Origin: Teratosphaeria epicoccoides
Taxonomy: Eukaryota > Ascomycota > Dothideomycetes > Mycosphaerellales > Teratosphaeriaceae
Assembly (NCBI GenBank): GCA_021401465.1
Contig: JADDMT010000067.1
Span: forward strand, 106,173 to 170,172
Length of the DNA: 64,000 nucleotides
Reading direction: 5' to 3'
A model generated the notes under the pieces. It searched no databases. It was not told where the DNA came from and worked only from the letters and a program-made list of their open reading frames with translations. This document shows positions 35,081-47,579 of this stretch, in pieces; position 1 is the first letter of the stretch; each line of letters begins with the position of its first letter. The position numbers were made by a program, and so were the translations under genes.

Positions 35081-35272
35081 GTATTAGCTACAAAGCTAAT
35101 CTAAGCATGTCTCTTGTTCTCCTTAGGTTTATTCTAGGTGTGCCTTTAGGCATCAATGATGTATAAGTAGGGCGTTTGCTTCTTGTTATTACTTCGCGCG
35201 TTATGCACTACATACATATGTTAAGAATTCTGCTCTAAAACTCTTATCTTCCTACAAATCGACCTTCTTAAG

Positions 35273-38200
35273 CCCTACTCACGCCTCCTCTACTCTTCGA
35301 ATTCACGAATAGCTTCTAGAGCGTTCTTGTAGTCTTCAGGCGGAACCTATTATGTGTACTTAGGTAGGTATCCTTTCTACTTTACTAGATAGTACGTTAC
35401 GCCCTTACGCTATATACTGTCCTTAATACCCTCGACTTCCTACTCTTCGTTCTCCTCTGCTACTAGCATTAGGTCCGCAGGCTCTTTGCCCTCGCGCTAT
35501 ACCTATAGTTTAAGTAGAGATACGTAGAAGATGTCATGCACATGATATGACGATAGTAACGATAGCTAGTATGCCTACGAGCCTATTATGTCATGTATCT
35601 AGAAGGGTCCGACAAACCTTGGCGTCATTCTCTTACTTAGAAGTTTTAGCTTAAGATTCTTTGTTAACAGTAATACCCTCGTACTAACTGCGTACTACAT
35701 CAGTTTAGCACAGGCGTTATTATGTTTAATCTAGGATTCTGAGGCCTTTTTCTAGTGTTCTATTAGTACCGAATGTACCTCGCGTATACGCCGCGCTAAT
35801 TCCGTAGCAGCCGGCACCCTCTCCTTAGAAGACTTATCCTAAGGCAGTTCTAGGTGTATTTCTAGATTAAAGCCATGAAGAATCTAAAATAGCGACATGC
35901 GTATAGTAGCATGCACGCTGTTATTAACTACAAATTCCGCTATAGGAATTACGTTAGCCTAGGTATCCTAGTTCTTAGCGTAGTAGCACTAAAGGTATTG
36001 CTTAAGAGTCTAGTTTATACGTTTAGTCTAACTATTAGTCTGTAGATAGAATGCTGTACTTAGGTAGTACTTAACACGCGCCTTAAACATAAATTCTTGC
36101 TAGTATTCACTAATAAAGACAGAACCTCAATCTAATAGGATACTTCGGGGGACACTAAAGTGCTATATAACTTCGTCGCGAAGTAGTTGCGCAAGCTCGC
36201 CGCTTATGAACTTTTTCGTATATAGGATAAAGACATTCATCTTCGAGTATTAGTCGACTACTACAAGGACAGCATTAACTACATTGCCTTTCTACTTTGC
36301 TAGCGGCAGATTAGTGATGAAATCTATGGTTAAGTCTTGCTATGGTCTCTCTAGTAGTAGGAGCGCCTAAGTATCGCCATAGGGGCGATAGCGCCGAGAT
36401 TTGCTAATCTAGCATGTCTAGCAGGATTTGACATAGTCAGAGACATCCTGTTCTAGCGTTAGCTACTAGTATTTACGTCCGAGAAGCGCGTTCGTCTTCT
36501 CTACGCTAAAATGGCCCGCAAGTTCATTATCATAATGAATATAGAGGAGCTACAAACAGAGTATGTAGTTAGCAGGTACGTAGAGCCTATTATTAAAGTA
36601 CTACAAGTTGCCTAACTTAGTGTAGTACTTCAGACCGCCTACAGTGTCCTAGAGGGCTACACCCTCATTAATTAACTCCGGTTCTTGCTCTTACAACTGC
36701 TAAATAAGTCTCGAGACTTCTTAAAAGGGTTCTTTAGACATTGCATGCTTACTACATGTAAGCTAGTTAACTACTACACAGATCGAGCTAGACATAGTCG
36801 CTCTAACCGCTAGATAGGAGGGTTCGTTACTAGCAGAGGCTATGAGGCCCTATTAGACCTGCAGTCAACCTACAAGAGGAGCTAACGACAGATCGCTACC
36901 CTAAACTACAAGCTTTGTTTATAGCGTAGGGAGAAGCTATTAGTTACCCTACTCCCTAGTATTGTAGTCTAGTCGTCGCGAAGGACTGTCGGCCGGATTC
37001 GTCTTTCTAGAACGATGCTAGATAACGAAGTCAAAGCTAGCGAGGAAAGTCGCCTACCTTGCTTGCTAACTACTTAGCTGCTTTACGCCTATGAAGCCAC
37101 GAAGGTTGTTATAGTTAGTAAGCACCTTAATAGGGTACGCTGCGCCTTTAAGGTAGTGTCGGTACTCCTTGAAGCCGTTAACAATAGCTAAAAGCTCTTA
37201 GTCATAAGTCTTATAGTTAAGCTCTACGCCCTACATCTTCCGCGACTAGAAGGTAATTAGGTACTATCGCGTACTACCTTTGTGTGACTAGAGCTACGAT
37301 ATAATTGCGGCTATTACGTATTTTGAAGTATCGGTCTCTATTCGGATCTTCGTAGCGAGGTCAAAGTGCTAAAGTATAGGCGTAGTTTGAAAAGCTGCTT
37401 TAAGTTTAGAGAAAGCCTTGCTCTAAGCCTCCTCCTAAGGTACTATCCCTAGCTTTTTTCCTCGAATCGCGCCCTTTGCGAGGGCCGTAAGAGGAGCCAT
37501 AATCTTCGAGTAGGACTATATGAATCTACAATAGAAGTTAGTGAATCCTAGGAATACCTGTACTTCTCGGAGAGTAGTTAGCTACAGCTACTCCGCGATT
37601 ACGGACACCCTTTAGTCATCTATGATGACTCCTTCTGTAGAGACAATGTATCCAAGAAACTTAATCCTATCTGTTAGGAAAAAGCACTTCTTTAGGTTCG
37701 CATACAGAGCGAACTTGTAGAGCTATTCGAGTACTATCCTTAGATGCTAAATATGCTCCTCCTTCGAGTCAGAGTAGACTAGTATATCGTCTAAATATAC
37801 TACGTAGCAGGTGTTAACGAGGCTGGCTAGGGCCTAGTTAATATATGCTTAGAACGTTACTAGTGCATTAGTTAAGCTAAATAGCATTACTGTATACTCG
37901 AAGTGTCTATACTACGTTTAGAATGTAGTCTTCTACTTGTTGCCCTTTCGGATCGGTATCTAGTAGTAGGCGTCCTTCAAGTTAATAGACGAGAAGATGG
38001 CAGCACGACTAAGGCGGTCAAGCGTCTCGCTAATAAGTAGTAAGGGGCAGCGGTTCTTCTAGGTTACTACGTTAAGGCCCCTATAGTTAACGCATAGGCG
38101 GAGTGTGTTATCCTTCTTTAGGACAAACATAACTAACGCTCTAGCCTCGCTGTCGCTTCGTCAGATCTACGCGTTCCTTTGCGCCTTGTAGAGGTAGTCT

Positions 38201-39960
38201 CGAAGTGTTTCGAGCTACGATTCTAACATAGGGTATAGAGGTCGATGCGGAGGATTATAACCCTCCTTAAGGTTAATCGCATGTTCCGCGTCTAGGGCCT
38301 AGGTATAGGCCGTAGCCTCTACGTCGAAAATATCGGCGTATTCCTCTGACTTAGGCAGAAGGGTAACATCTTCCTTGACGTTCTATATGCAGACTACATA
38401 CACGCATTAGACCTTCTTTATGTCCTTGTAGAAGCTATGTGCGTCATGTATCTGTACTACAGGAACTTCGCCTATAGAGCCGTAGAACTAATTGTTAGTA
38501 GCTCCATTAATAACGACTCCCTGCTTGTAGCGCTAAGGGCAGCCGAGTAGGAGCTCCTTATTAGGAACGTCTTCGGCGTAGAAGACTTCGTTAGTCTCGC
38601 GTACTTCTCCTAAGGAGTCCGCGAGTTAGAGGCGCACGTTATACGCGCCTTAAGCTACTACGCCCTCGCCCTAAAAGGACTTCATAGTAGGTAGCAGGGC
38701 TCCTAGGATCGGCTTCAAACCGAGCCGTACGATTACCTGCTAGGGTATCATGTTAACCTCTACAAGGTCGTCTAATATATAGTCTACTAGCTTAAGCGAG
38801 CTATTAACTCAGACTATACCGGATAGGCGCTAGGCAGGCCACGAGTCTACACTATTAGTAACAGACAGCTTAGATACCTGTAGTAGCTATTTAGTTGTCT
38901 TAGGCTTGTCCTTCTTTTGCCTCCCCTCTAGGGAGGTTTTAGACACCTTGCTTACCTTTTTCCTATTACTCCGTTTAGGACAGCGAGCCGCCTAGTAGTC
39001 CCTTACTCCACAGATGTAGCAGCTGCTCGGAGGCTTCTCGCTACTATCTTTAGGCTCAGAGGGCTTACTCCTCTAGAATGAACTACTGCGTTAGACATGA
39101 CCCTTAGGGCGCTTGTAGTAGCGGCCCTTTAGTAGGTCCTTAGGGCTTAAACGCTTATTGTCCTTGCCGCCCGATTTTCTATTTCGCTTTAAGGTAATCT
39201 CCATACGTGTTATAAGGGACATAAGGTCTTGCCGAGTTGTCGGAAGTTCATGAAAAGTCATGATTATGTTCTGAAGATTGTTATTAAGTTTGACGAGTAG
39301 GTGCTACACGCGTTACATCTTAGTATAGGGTAGCATCTGTCTCTTAAGTATAGCGAAGTAGGTAGCAAAGCTAGAGGTTATTTGTCCCTTCTCCTACTTA
39401 GCCTTCTTGTACTTGACAGACATAGTAAGGGTGTAGTTCCCTAGATCCTCGACCTAGTTGACATAGAACTAGCGAAAGTCCGCCTATGTATACGTTCTGT
39501 CATAGACCTGCATAAGGTCATACTACTCATGCTAATTGTTACAAGGTTCCTTATCCTCTTTAAGCTACATTACACTAAAGGCGACTTGTTCGCCCTCTAT
39601 AGAATATCCGCATAGGTTAAGCACGAAAACTGCCTTACACGCCTGCAAGAAAGTTCGAGCCTTCTTTAAGGTGTCTCCCTTAAATAGCTTTAGGTTGCGT
39701 GCGTTATAACTGCCTCCTAGTTAGCCTACTATAGCCCCGAATTTAGGCACTAGATTCGCGGGCATATGCGGAGGGTCTACGCCTGCTAGTAAGTTGTCTT
39801 CGAGGGTCCCTAGTGTAGAACCTCGCTAGATCTCTTCGTCCGCTAGTTCATTAGTACCGCTTATAGCGATGTCTTTGTCGTCCTCGCCGTTGTCGCTACT
39901 AGAAGGGGTGCGGCTCTAGCTCTAGTTCGCAAGGCAGTTCGCAACCTAATTAACAATCAT
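35273..39960 (-). pseudogene. gag-pol of E2a, stop-ridden
   Basis: On the minus strand the ATG at 39960 starts Gag. A zinc knuckle is near 39010 (CYICGVRDY, the His of CCHC changed to Tyr). RT is near 37500-38250 with [18 protein letters not shown] around 37800, so the YLDD motif is intact. Integrase follows, and a chromodomain near 35350-35460 (TYYLVK, KGYLPKYT). Stops are mostly TAG. The end near 35273 is approximate. Confidence 0.8.
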
Positions 39961-40224
39961 GGCTACGAGGGCTAGGTCGATAGCTACGGTCCCTATACAG
40001 GGGATCTATTACCTTGTCCGCTACGTAATTAGCCTCTAGCAGAACCGTCGCTTGATATAGTGTCGCTTATAGGGGGTACTTCTACAGGCTAGTTACTTAG
40101 GCTAGCTTTACTATTGCGGGCGCTTAGGATGGCGCTCGCTACGCGTTAGTTGCAAGTTCGTAGTACTCTAGACATATTGTAGCATTCTCTGCTAGACTGC
40201 AAAGTAGGGGGGAGAAAGCAGAAC

Positions 40225-40584
40225 TAATATAGGTATATATACTATATGATATGAAAATATCTCGTAGTGTGACAGAGTAATCTGACCTTTTAGTAGGTAC
40301 AAGACAGCGCTGCTTTCTGCTTATCCTAGAGGTAGCGCTAAGGGTGCTTATAACCCCTGACACCCGTTAATTAGGGAAAGCATGTCTAAGCCTAACCCCG
40401 TAGGGGTACTGTAGGGTTAGCGACGTAGGGGCATCCTACGTCAACTATTAATCCTACTTAGACGACATACGAGCTAACGTATATACAAAGGACCCCCTTG
40501 CTATGTGTGGCAGGGTTACTACATGCTAAGGGCGGACATTAGAACCTATGCGGCTCTAATAGCCCCCTAGTATTAACCGTATCA
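40225..40584 (-). repeat. 5' LTR of E2a
   Basis: 360 bases. On the minus strand it carries ggttataag (TATA) and, about 34 bases downstream, aagcagaaagcag. The sequence after the LTR (gttctgctttctccc) is complementary to agaaagcag, as in E2b. Confidence 0.9.
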
Positions 40585-41671
40585 GGTACCCTAACGGCCA
40601 TAGGAATTGCTCGCCATGGACTTTATCGTCAAACTACCCTAGTCAAGAGAACCCGCTACTAATGACTTCTTCGATAGAATCATGGTAGTAGTCGACTAAT
40701 TCACTAAGTTTAGGAAGTTTATCCTATACCGCGAAGACTTCAAGACTAAAGATATCGCACACGTCTTCATTAAATAGGTAGTAGCATTACACGGCATGCT
40801 ACGAGACCTAGTAACGGATCGAGGATCCATGTTTACCTCCTACTTCTAGGGAGCCCTAATAAGACAATTTCAGGTTAAACATCGACTAAGTACTTCCTTC
40901 TACCCTTAAACGGATAGACAGACAGAACGCCTAAATCAGACGTTAGAATAGTACCTTCGATCCTATATGAATAGGGACTAGAACAACTAGGTAGAGCTGT
41001 TGCTAATAGCGTAGCTCGCGTATAATAGTACGCTAGCAGAGTCGACAGGACTCTCGCCATTTCAGATAGCGTATAGATTAGCTATAGAAGACGTTCTAGA
41101 CGTCTTAGCTAGTAATCTAAACCTAGTAGCACTCAGGCAAGTAGAACACCTACGCTAACTACAAACAGAAGCACGACTCGACCTATAGTTCTATTAACAG
41201 AACATAGCATAGTACGCAAATCGTAAGAGAATTAAGGGGCTAATTCTAGAGGAGGGTAATAAGGTATATCTCCTCTGCTATTACATCAAATCAGACAAGC
41301 TAAGTAAAAAACTAGACGCTGTAAAACTAGGACCATTCTAGATCAAGGCCAAGAAAGGACTAGTTAATACTAAGTTACAGCTACCTAAGCAGATAAGAAT
41401 ACACCCTGTTTTCTATGTCTCTCTGCTAGAACAAGTAGCGCTAGACGCCGCACTGCAAACGGAACCCTTACTACTTAACCCTAAGGTCGAAGAACTAGAG
41501 TACACTGTTAAGAAGATCGTCGACACTCGCTAGGTAGACAGACAGCGAGAGTACTTAGTAAAATGGGAAGGATACAGGAGTACTAAAAACACCTAGGAAC
41601 CTCTAAAGTACCTACGAAACTATTAGTAGAAGGTACGGAGCTTTAAGCGGAGAACGAACCTAGGAAGAAGG

Positions 41672-42104
41672 TTATAAGCTACGAGTAGGCTCCTACAGGA
41701 CGCTATTAATAGGCTCGGCTACCACGCCATCTAGGAAACCCTAGTACGATGCGTCGGCAAAACCTTCTATTACGCTCTATGTCGTAGGACTAAGTGCAAG
41801 ACCGGCCGAGAGGTCTACTTTAAGAAGGAACCCGGTCTGCTAAAGAGCCTGCTCTTTAGCCTCGTCCTCCCTAATCTCCCGCTCCTCGAGAGCGCGACTA
41901 TCCTTAGCTTCACGATTAACCGCGTTAAGCTATTTCTGAAGACATATCTCCTTTGTATGCGCCTCTATTATCTTCTGTAAAGCCTTAGCTAGGGCTGCCT
42001 TTGCATAATCGAGATTAGTAATTAGTCTTTTCTACTAATTAACTAACCTCTTCTATTCGACCTCTGTTACCTTCGCGTCATAACTTCGACAGTTGCTAAA
42101 GTAA
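41672..42104 (-). pseudogene. Antisense accessory ORF of E1a, 5'-truncated
   Basis: The minus-strand frame ends at the TTATAA shared with pol and matches the E1b and E1c antisense ORFs (QKRLITNLD, AKDSRALEEREIREDEAKEQ). About 215 bp including the ATG and most of the Cys cluster are deleted at 42104. Confidence 0.75.
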
Positions 42105-42155
42105 CCCCGTACTAATAAGGTAGCTTAGGGACGAGCTAGGCTAAGAGAGGGATAG

Positions 42156-42650
42156 TTTCATGAGTGCTATGAGTTACAAGCACTATAGCCTAAGTCATAG
42201 CTATCATGAGTGCTATGAGTTATAGTACTATGAGTTATAGTGCTATAAGTCACGAGCACTATAAGTCACAACGCATGCATAGGAGAAAGGGTCTGTCACG
42301 TGAGGACAGACACCTAGATCTATAGGGTTAGTCTACAGATCTACAGGCATGTAGGGAAGAGAGGATCTATCACGTAAGGATAGACACCTAGATCTGTAGG
42401 GTTAGTCTATAGATCTACAGACATAGGTCTAACAGGTCTGTTAACAGATCCGATAGAGCTGCCCTGTCTCTCTAGTATATAGGGATAGCTTCAGGACAGG
42501 CAGTTAGGAGCTTCGTGCTTAACTTAATTCAATTCCCTTCCCCTAGGGAATAGTCAGTTACAAGGTTAATTGCTATTGTCGATATTCTTCATAGCTCTAC
42601 GAGTCTAACACCTGATCCCCTTCCTGCTATTAGCGCCTACCCTTCTGACA
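42156..42650 (+). repeat. 3' LTR of E1a
   Basis: 495 bases from tttcatgag (one base off the usual tgtcatgag) to ctgaca. A purine-rich tract (gctaagagagggatag) lies directly upstream. taagg follows. Confidence 0.9.
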
Positions 42651-44347
42651 TAAGGCTACTAACTAGTTTAAAGCAGCCTATAGGAGGTAGTTAAAAGAGA
42701 AGAACAAGGACTCTAAGGGTGTTTCTATAGTTACTATGTAGGTGCCTAACCCTAGAGCTAGGGTCTATATAGACGCGGATAGGGACATAGTCATAGCACT
42801 AACTTGTACTACTAGAGACTAGGCTAATAACAGTAGCCCCGCTAAAATAGTAGGGGAAAATAATACGCTAAATAGGTAGACACTACAGAAAGAGACAGGC
42901 GCTAAGAGAATAACCTCTATTACTAGTAAAGAGTGTCTAGACATTAGTTTAAAGGGTATCCCTATGCCCTAGCTATACCCCTAACTTAGATAAACACTAT
43001 TTGCGTGTTACTACTATTAGAAGACAGTGTTAAATTAATGTCTTACACATAGGTAATAGATTTCCGCATAGGAAGTAGCTACAGAATGAATATATTATGT
43101 CAGGTATTAGATGTATAACAAACGTGATAGATAGAAGAGAAGAGGTAAAAATTCTTCTCTTCCTAGCTAGGGTCAAATATCCCCTAACCCCTGACCTGAG
43201 TCAGAGAGGTCAGAGTTAGGGTCCTGCCTAACTCTGACTCCTGCTAACTTAGTGCGGCTAGTATGCGACTGCCTATCACATTTTAACAGACAGATAGGAA
43301 ACAGAGGAACCTAAGAAGAAAGACCTAGGAAAATATAGGGTGCTAGTACTATGCTATAATTAATAGAGACCTAGTAAAAGGCCTTAGTTTAAGCCTAATA
43401 AGCAGGGAGTCACAAGTAGTAAGAGGCGTAATAGCGTTAATGCAAGACTCTAAAATAGAAGGAGTAGTTGCCTTCTAGATAGAAATCATGGGGTTTTAGT
43501 AACTAGTATACGTATACATAGTAAAAGATCTTGCCTTTCCCTTAATCCTAGGGAACCCTTAGAAGGCACATAATAAAGTCAGGACTACGCCAAAAAGCGC
43601 TAGTACTAGCACAGGAGAGTAAGGTAGTAGGTAGACAAAGGACAGAATTACTAGGAATATAGGGACTACAGGGACTTTACCTAGGTTAGCGCGACTAAGA
43701 CAGTAGATATTAAAAAGGCTTTAAAGGTAAAAGAGTACCTAAAACTTAACAATTTAAGAAGAGTACTACCCCTAGAGCTTTAACACATAGCCCTGCTCTT
43801 TTGTTACTAGGAAGCGGAGAAGCTAGTACTATACTAGCCTAGTATTAACTATTATGTTAAGCTCTACAAAGAACCTAACAGATCCCGACTAACCTTGCTA
43901 TAGGGGCCTCTATATAGTATGTCGAAGGAAGAGCTACTTGTGCTAAGGAAGTCATTAGACAAATTACTAAGGAAGGGGTTTATCTAGCCTACTAACTTAG
44001 AAGCTACGGCTCTAGTTCTTTTTGTTAGGAAGCTAGGTAGTAGCCTCTAGTTCTACTATAACTATCGCGCCCTTAATGCGATTACAAAGCAGGATAGATA
44101 CCCCCTCCTATTGATCCTAGAGATACTAAGAGACCTGACAGGGGCCTAGTAGCTTACTAAGGTTAACATAGTGTCAGCCTTCTATCAGATTTATATGGCA
44201 AAAGGCTACAAACATGAACCGGCCTTCTACACAAGATTCGGCTTATTTAAATAGCTAGTATGTCTGTTTAGTTTATTAGGAGCCCTAGTAACCTTCTAGC
44301 GCTACATTAATACGCTATTACGCAAGGAGTTAGTAACACAGGTAGAA

Positions 44348-44733
44348 GGCTATATGATAATAAAAATATCTCGTAGTATGAGAGAGTAATCTAACCTTTT
44401 AGTAGGTATAAGACAGCGCTGCTTTCTGCTTATTACAGAGGTAGCGCTAGAGGTGCTTATGCCCCCTAACGCCCCCTAATTAGGAAAGCATGTCCGCGCC
44501 TAACTCCGCAGGGGTACTACAGGTCTTAAGGGTCCCTGTAGGGGTACTATAGAGGGGGCAGTACATAGGATTATTACATCCCTACACTTAGGTAGCAAGC
44601 CTATAGGACGAAGGTTATACGAGTCAACGTATAAAGAGACGCCTACTATAATAGACAGGGTCCGTAGCATGCTAAGAGTATTATACTAGAGTGTGCTTAG
44701 CCCTAGTACTCCCTAATAGTATTAACTGTATTA
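44348..44733 (-). repeat. 3' LTR of E5
   Basis: It aligns with the E2 LTR from ctatatgat to ctgtatta, followed by ctaccccttctcctat as in E2a (revcomp purine tract). Confidence 0.75.
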
Positions 44734-45908
44734 CTACCCCTTCTCCTATAAGGATGTCCTTAGCCTTACTATTAGGTAAGCGGAGCGAATAGGGTATAGG
44801 ATAGCATGCGTCACATACCGCGCAAGACAGGTAGACAGCTAAAGATTAGTTAACCTTAATATAACCTATGTAGTAGTACCCTTAACACCTTTGCGACATA
44901 CATGAGGCAGAGTTACTACGCTATAGTAGCTAATTTCACATTTAGGGTAGCCTCGTAAAACCTTTGCGTTACATGTAGGTAAAGATATTAGGAAACTACA
45001 AACACGTACTTTAAGTTCTGTCTACCCTTGAAATAGTAGGGCGAGCGTATACGCTCTAGCTTTACTAAGTAGCTTAGCTGTCCCTATTAGTTATGACTTT
45101 ACAGAACGTGTCATAGAACCTCGGGGCTAGTAGGAGTGTCCGCGGATATTACGCGCACCCTACTTAAAACAGAAGGAGCGTACTTGTAACGTAGGCTTGT
45201 TATATCCTCATGCTAGTTTACTTGTAAGTTAGCGTACATGTAGACTAGCCGCGTAATCTATTATTGCATTGTTCGCGCCCTGTAACTTAAGTAAAGGCAG
45301 GAGCTCTGTACTTGTAAATTAAGTTACTAGCTTAATAGTTAGAGTAGGTAACAAGTGTTACGGTTACTTGCGACAGGTAGTCAGGTAACTTCCTATTACG
45401 TGTAAGCCGAGGCTTCTTTAGAGAGGCTAACACAAGCAGGAGCTAAGACAATAAAAGATTAGTACAAAGGTAATTATAATTAGTAAGTAGGTAACATAAG
45501 TTAAACGCATTAATCCTAAGAGGGCATCTTAGCGTTCCTAAATACATAGGAGACATCATAGTGTTCTATCCTACTCTGTCCTACTCTGTTGCTCTATTTA
45601 GTAGAGCGCTACAAAGTAGTAGAGCACTCTGTAGCGGCTTATGTAAGGTGCTCTGTCCTACTCTGTTACTCTGTTTAATAGAGTACTACAGAGTAGTAGA
45701 GTACTCTGTAGCGCTACCCTGCTTCTTGTAGCGCTATCCCTGTTCATTACGCGCTATCCCTGCGTACTATGCATGTTCTAGCTAGCTAAAGCTTAGCCGT
45801 AGAACATTCCGTAATACTATCCCCCTTCTAGCCTAGCTTGTCCTAAGTCTAGGTTATAAGTTACTACCTTCTCCTACTAACGTTGCTAGGACTTCTTTCT
45901 TTCTCGCT
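44734..45908. other. E5 region between the 3' LTR and the antisense ORF
   Basis: About 1.2 kb of element sequence similar in layout to 32786-33583 of E2a. No ORF is supported. A stretch near 45570-45720 has repeated ctctgt/tactctgt and agtagagtactc words. Confidence 0.5.
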
Positions 45909-46511
45909 ATGCTTGTATAGCCTAGGTTTTCTAAATCTTCTTCTAAATCCTCTAGTACCTCTTGCCGTCTAAAGCTTGCGGAATTTATTAACAACTTTAG
46001 AGAGATTATAGTCTAGCCTTGTTCTAACTGTCGTGCGCATAACCGCATGTGTAAGGTCTACGTCTAGTCTAGTTAGTATAGCGAGTGTAACTGTCGCAAT
46101 GTCTGCTACGATATTAAGGTTACTTACTTAGAGTTTAACTACTTGATTAGGGAGAAGAAGAGGCTTTAGTGCTAAATCAAGGAGGCAAGAGAGGCTTAGG
46201 AGTAGGCTTAGGAGGCTCTTAACACTACGTACACTCGCAAAGAGTGTTTGCAAAAACAGATGGAGCTTATCGATTAACGCGCTAATAAGGCCATTTTAGT
46301 AGAGGAGGCAAATCTGGCGGAACTCGAGCGTGAGGAGTTGTCGCTTTTAGATCTAGGTTCTTCGGATCTCTACTTGTTACCTTCTACTAAGGGTCTCATG
46401 ATAGACTAAGTATACGACCTTTCTTTAGACTTCTAGGTAAAGGGTCCGCCTTCTCTTTACGCTCCTTCTACGCCTAATGAAACTTTACTAAGAGACGCTA
46501 GTAGTTCTTAA
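45909..46511 (+). pseudogene. Antisense zinc-cluster/coiled-coil ORF of E5 (about 200 codons), decayed
   Basis: The plus-strand frame opposite to E5 pol starts MLV and reads PCSNCRAHNRMCKVYV, then YSECNCRNVCYDIKVT. This is C-x2-C-x6-C followed by a second Cys group and the words YDIKVT, close to YNVKVT in E1c. A long charged helix follows (IREKKRL, EALNTTYTRKECLQKQMEL). Stops are almost all TAG. It ends TAA at 46509. I read it as a diverged relative of the E1 antisense gene. Confidence 0.6.
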
Positions 46512-47147
46512 GGTTCCTTTTTAGTTCCTAGGTATTCTTAGTACTGTCATATCCTTTCCATTTAACAAGGTATTGCTAACCCTTCTAGTCTAGGATTTCT
46601 TTGACTTCAAACTCGTTCTCTTCATCTAGCTAGAAGTGAAACGTTTCCTGACATAGTGTCTTAGCGTCTGCTAGTTCTAGCATAGACACGTAGAATACCA
46701 GGTGTATCTTTATGTTATCTAGTAGTTTAAGTTAGTAATTAACTAGTCCGGAGGGCTTATTAATCAAAAATAGCCTGACCTTCACATAGTCTAGTTTCTT
46801 AGTCGACCTCTAGGTTCTCAGGTTTTTTGTTTAGAGGTAGACCTTATCCCCCCTCTTTAGCTAAGGCGCTATTTTTCGTTTAGCGTTATACTGTCCTATG
46901 ATCTTCTCTTGAGACTTGGCAATTGCCTCTTGCAATTACTTATGCACCCGCTTTAAGTCTTCTAAAGCGACTATTACCTTATCCGCATGTAGATACTATA
47001 AATACTATTCCCTGATTAGTTGCGGATGTTTCCTAAAATTAGCGAGGAATAGTGTCTCTTTCGTAGTCTTAGATTGTTGATTATTTAGTGTAAGTTATAC
47101 TATAGGTAGTAGTAATGCCTAATTATATTGTACGTAATTAATGTAGT

Positions 47148-47499
47148 TGTCATAAGGGTAGATGCCGATAGCAGGAAGGGGATTAGGTGTTAGACTTAAA
47201 GAGCAGTAAAGAATATCGACAATAGCAATTAACCTTGTAACTAACTGTCCCCCTAGGTAGTAGGTAGGAAAAAGAGATTAAGCACGAAGCTCCTAACTGC
47301 CTAGCCTGAAGCCATCCCTATATACTAGAGAGGTATGACAGCTCTGTTAGATCTGTCGCTAGACCTGTTAGACCCGTGTCTGTAGATCTATAGACTAACC
47401 CTATAGATCTAGGTGTCTGTCCTTACGTAACAGATCCTTTCTCCTATGCAAGTGTTATGACTTAGGCCATAGTGCTTGTAGCTTATGACACTCATGACA
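47148..47499 (-). repeat. 3' LTR of E1c
   Basis: 352 bases, starting tgtcataaggg on the plus strand and ending catgaca. It carries one copy of the ~75-bp internal unit, against two in the E1a LTRs. Confidence 0.9.
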
Positions 47500-47579
47500 C
47501 TATCCCCCTCTTAGCCTAGCTTGTCTCTAAGCTACCTTATTAGTGCGGGGTTTTATCTTGCTATTCCCTTTACGTAGTA

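Larger units (their letters stand above)
32426..40584 (-). mobile_element. E2a: full-length Ty3/gypsy chromodomain retrotransposon on the minus strand
   Basis: 8,159 bases flanked by ggtac (32421-32425 and 40585-40589). The empty site is confirmed by E1b near 54610. The two LTRs are 360 bp each, 32426-32785 and 40225-40584, with decayed TG...CA ends (TA...CA, TA...TA). On the minus strand the order is 5' LTR (right), gag from 39960, pol down to about 35273, then a 2.5-kb region with a long plus-strand (antisense) ORF, a purine tract (aggaggaggggcag) and the 3' LTR (left). It inserted into E1a after E1a was in place. Confidence 0.92.
28309..41677 (+). pseudogene. gag-pol of E1a, interrupted and stop-ridden
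   Basis: The ATG at 28309 begins MSSSSLAVSLTSSD. Gag continues to a zinc knuckle near 29240 ([10 protein letters not shown], with the last Cys changed to Tyr). The protease is deleted. RT reads LEILRKYLKDNL, VDYYGLNNITIKNSYPLP, YNRIRIKEGEE and [11 protein letters not shown] near 30670, so the YLDD active site survives. RNase H follows (ETDASD-like, [12 protein letters not shown]). The integrase is split by the solo LTR at 31686 and by E2a at 32426, and resumes at 40590. The chromodomain is near 41520 (REYLVKWEGY). The stop is the TAA of TTATAA at 41672-41677. Almost all in-frame stops are TAG at family Trp or Gln positions. Confidence 0.85.
27740..42650 (+). mobile_element. E1a: full-length Ty3/gypsy chromodomain retrotransposon, with nested insertions
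   Basis: The ends are LTRs of the tgtcatgag...ctgaca type, flanked by a perfect 5-bp duplication (taagg at 27735-27739 and 42651-42655). Removing the solo LTR at 31686 and E2a at 32426 leaves about 6.25 kb. Order: 5' LTR, self-priming site, gag with a CCHC knuckle, RT, RNase H, integrase, chromodomain, antisense ORF remnant, purine tract, 3' LTR. Relative to the sister copy E1b it lacks about 578 bp covering the protease and about 215 bp covering the start of the antisense ORF, so it was not autonomous. Coding frames are littered with TAG. Confidence 0.9.
27500..44347 (+). mobile_element. E4: old Ty3/gypsy remnant, host of the later insertions
   Basis: Only the parts at about 27500-27739 and 42656-44347 belong to E4; E1a fills the middle. 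The left part reads as Gag (DNVKIRYLKN, DIKDYYAFTEEVKRVM) and continues in frame through the taagg duplication into FKAAYRR at 42665. Near 43830-44340 a reverse transcriptase is readable: SMSKEELLVLRKSL, KGFI, YRALNAITKQDRYPL, FYTRFGLFK and RYINTLLRKEL. Several in-frame TAG codons and Pro-to-Leu or Trp-to-stop changes break it. E5 cuts the RT before the active-site YxDD. The LTRs of E4 were not found. Confidence 0.75.

Noticed and set aside
40875..41060. A 61-codon minus-strand ORF, seen again at 54905-55102
   Set aside because: It is the shadow of the E1 integrase on the other strand. Its recurrence reflects element copies, not an extra conserved gene.
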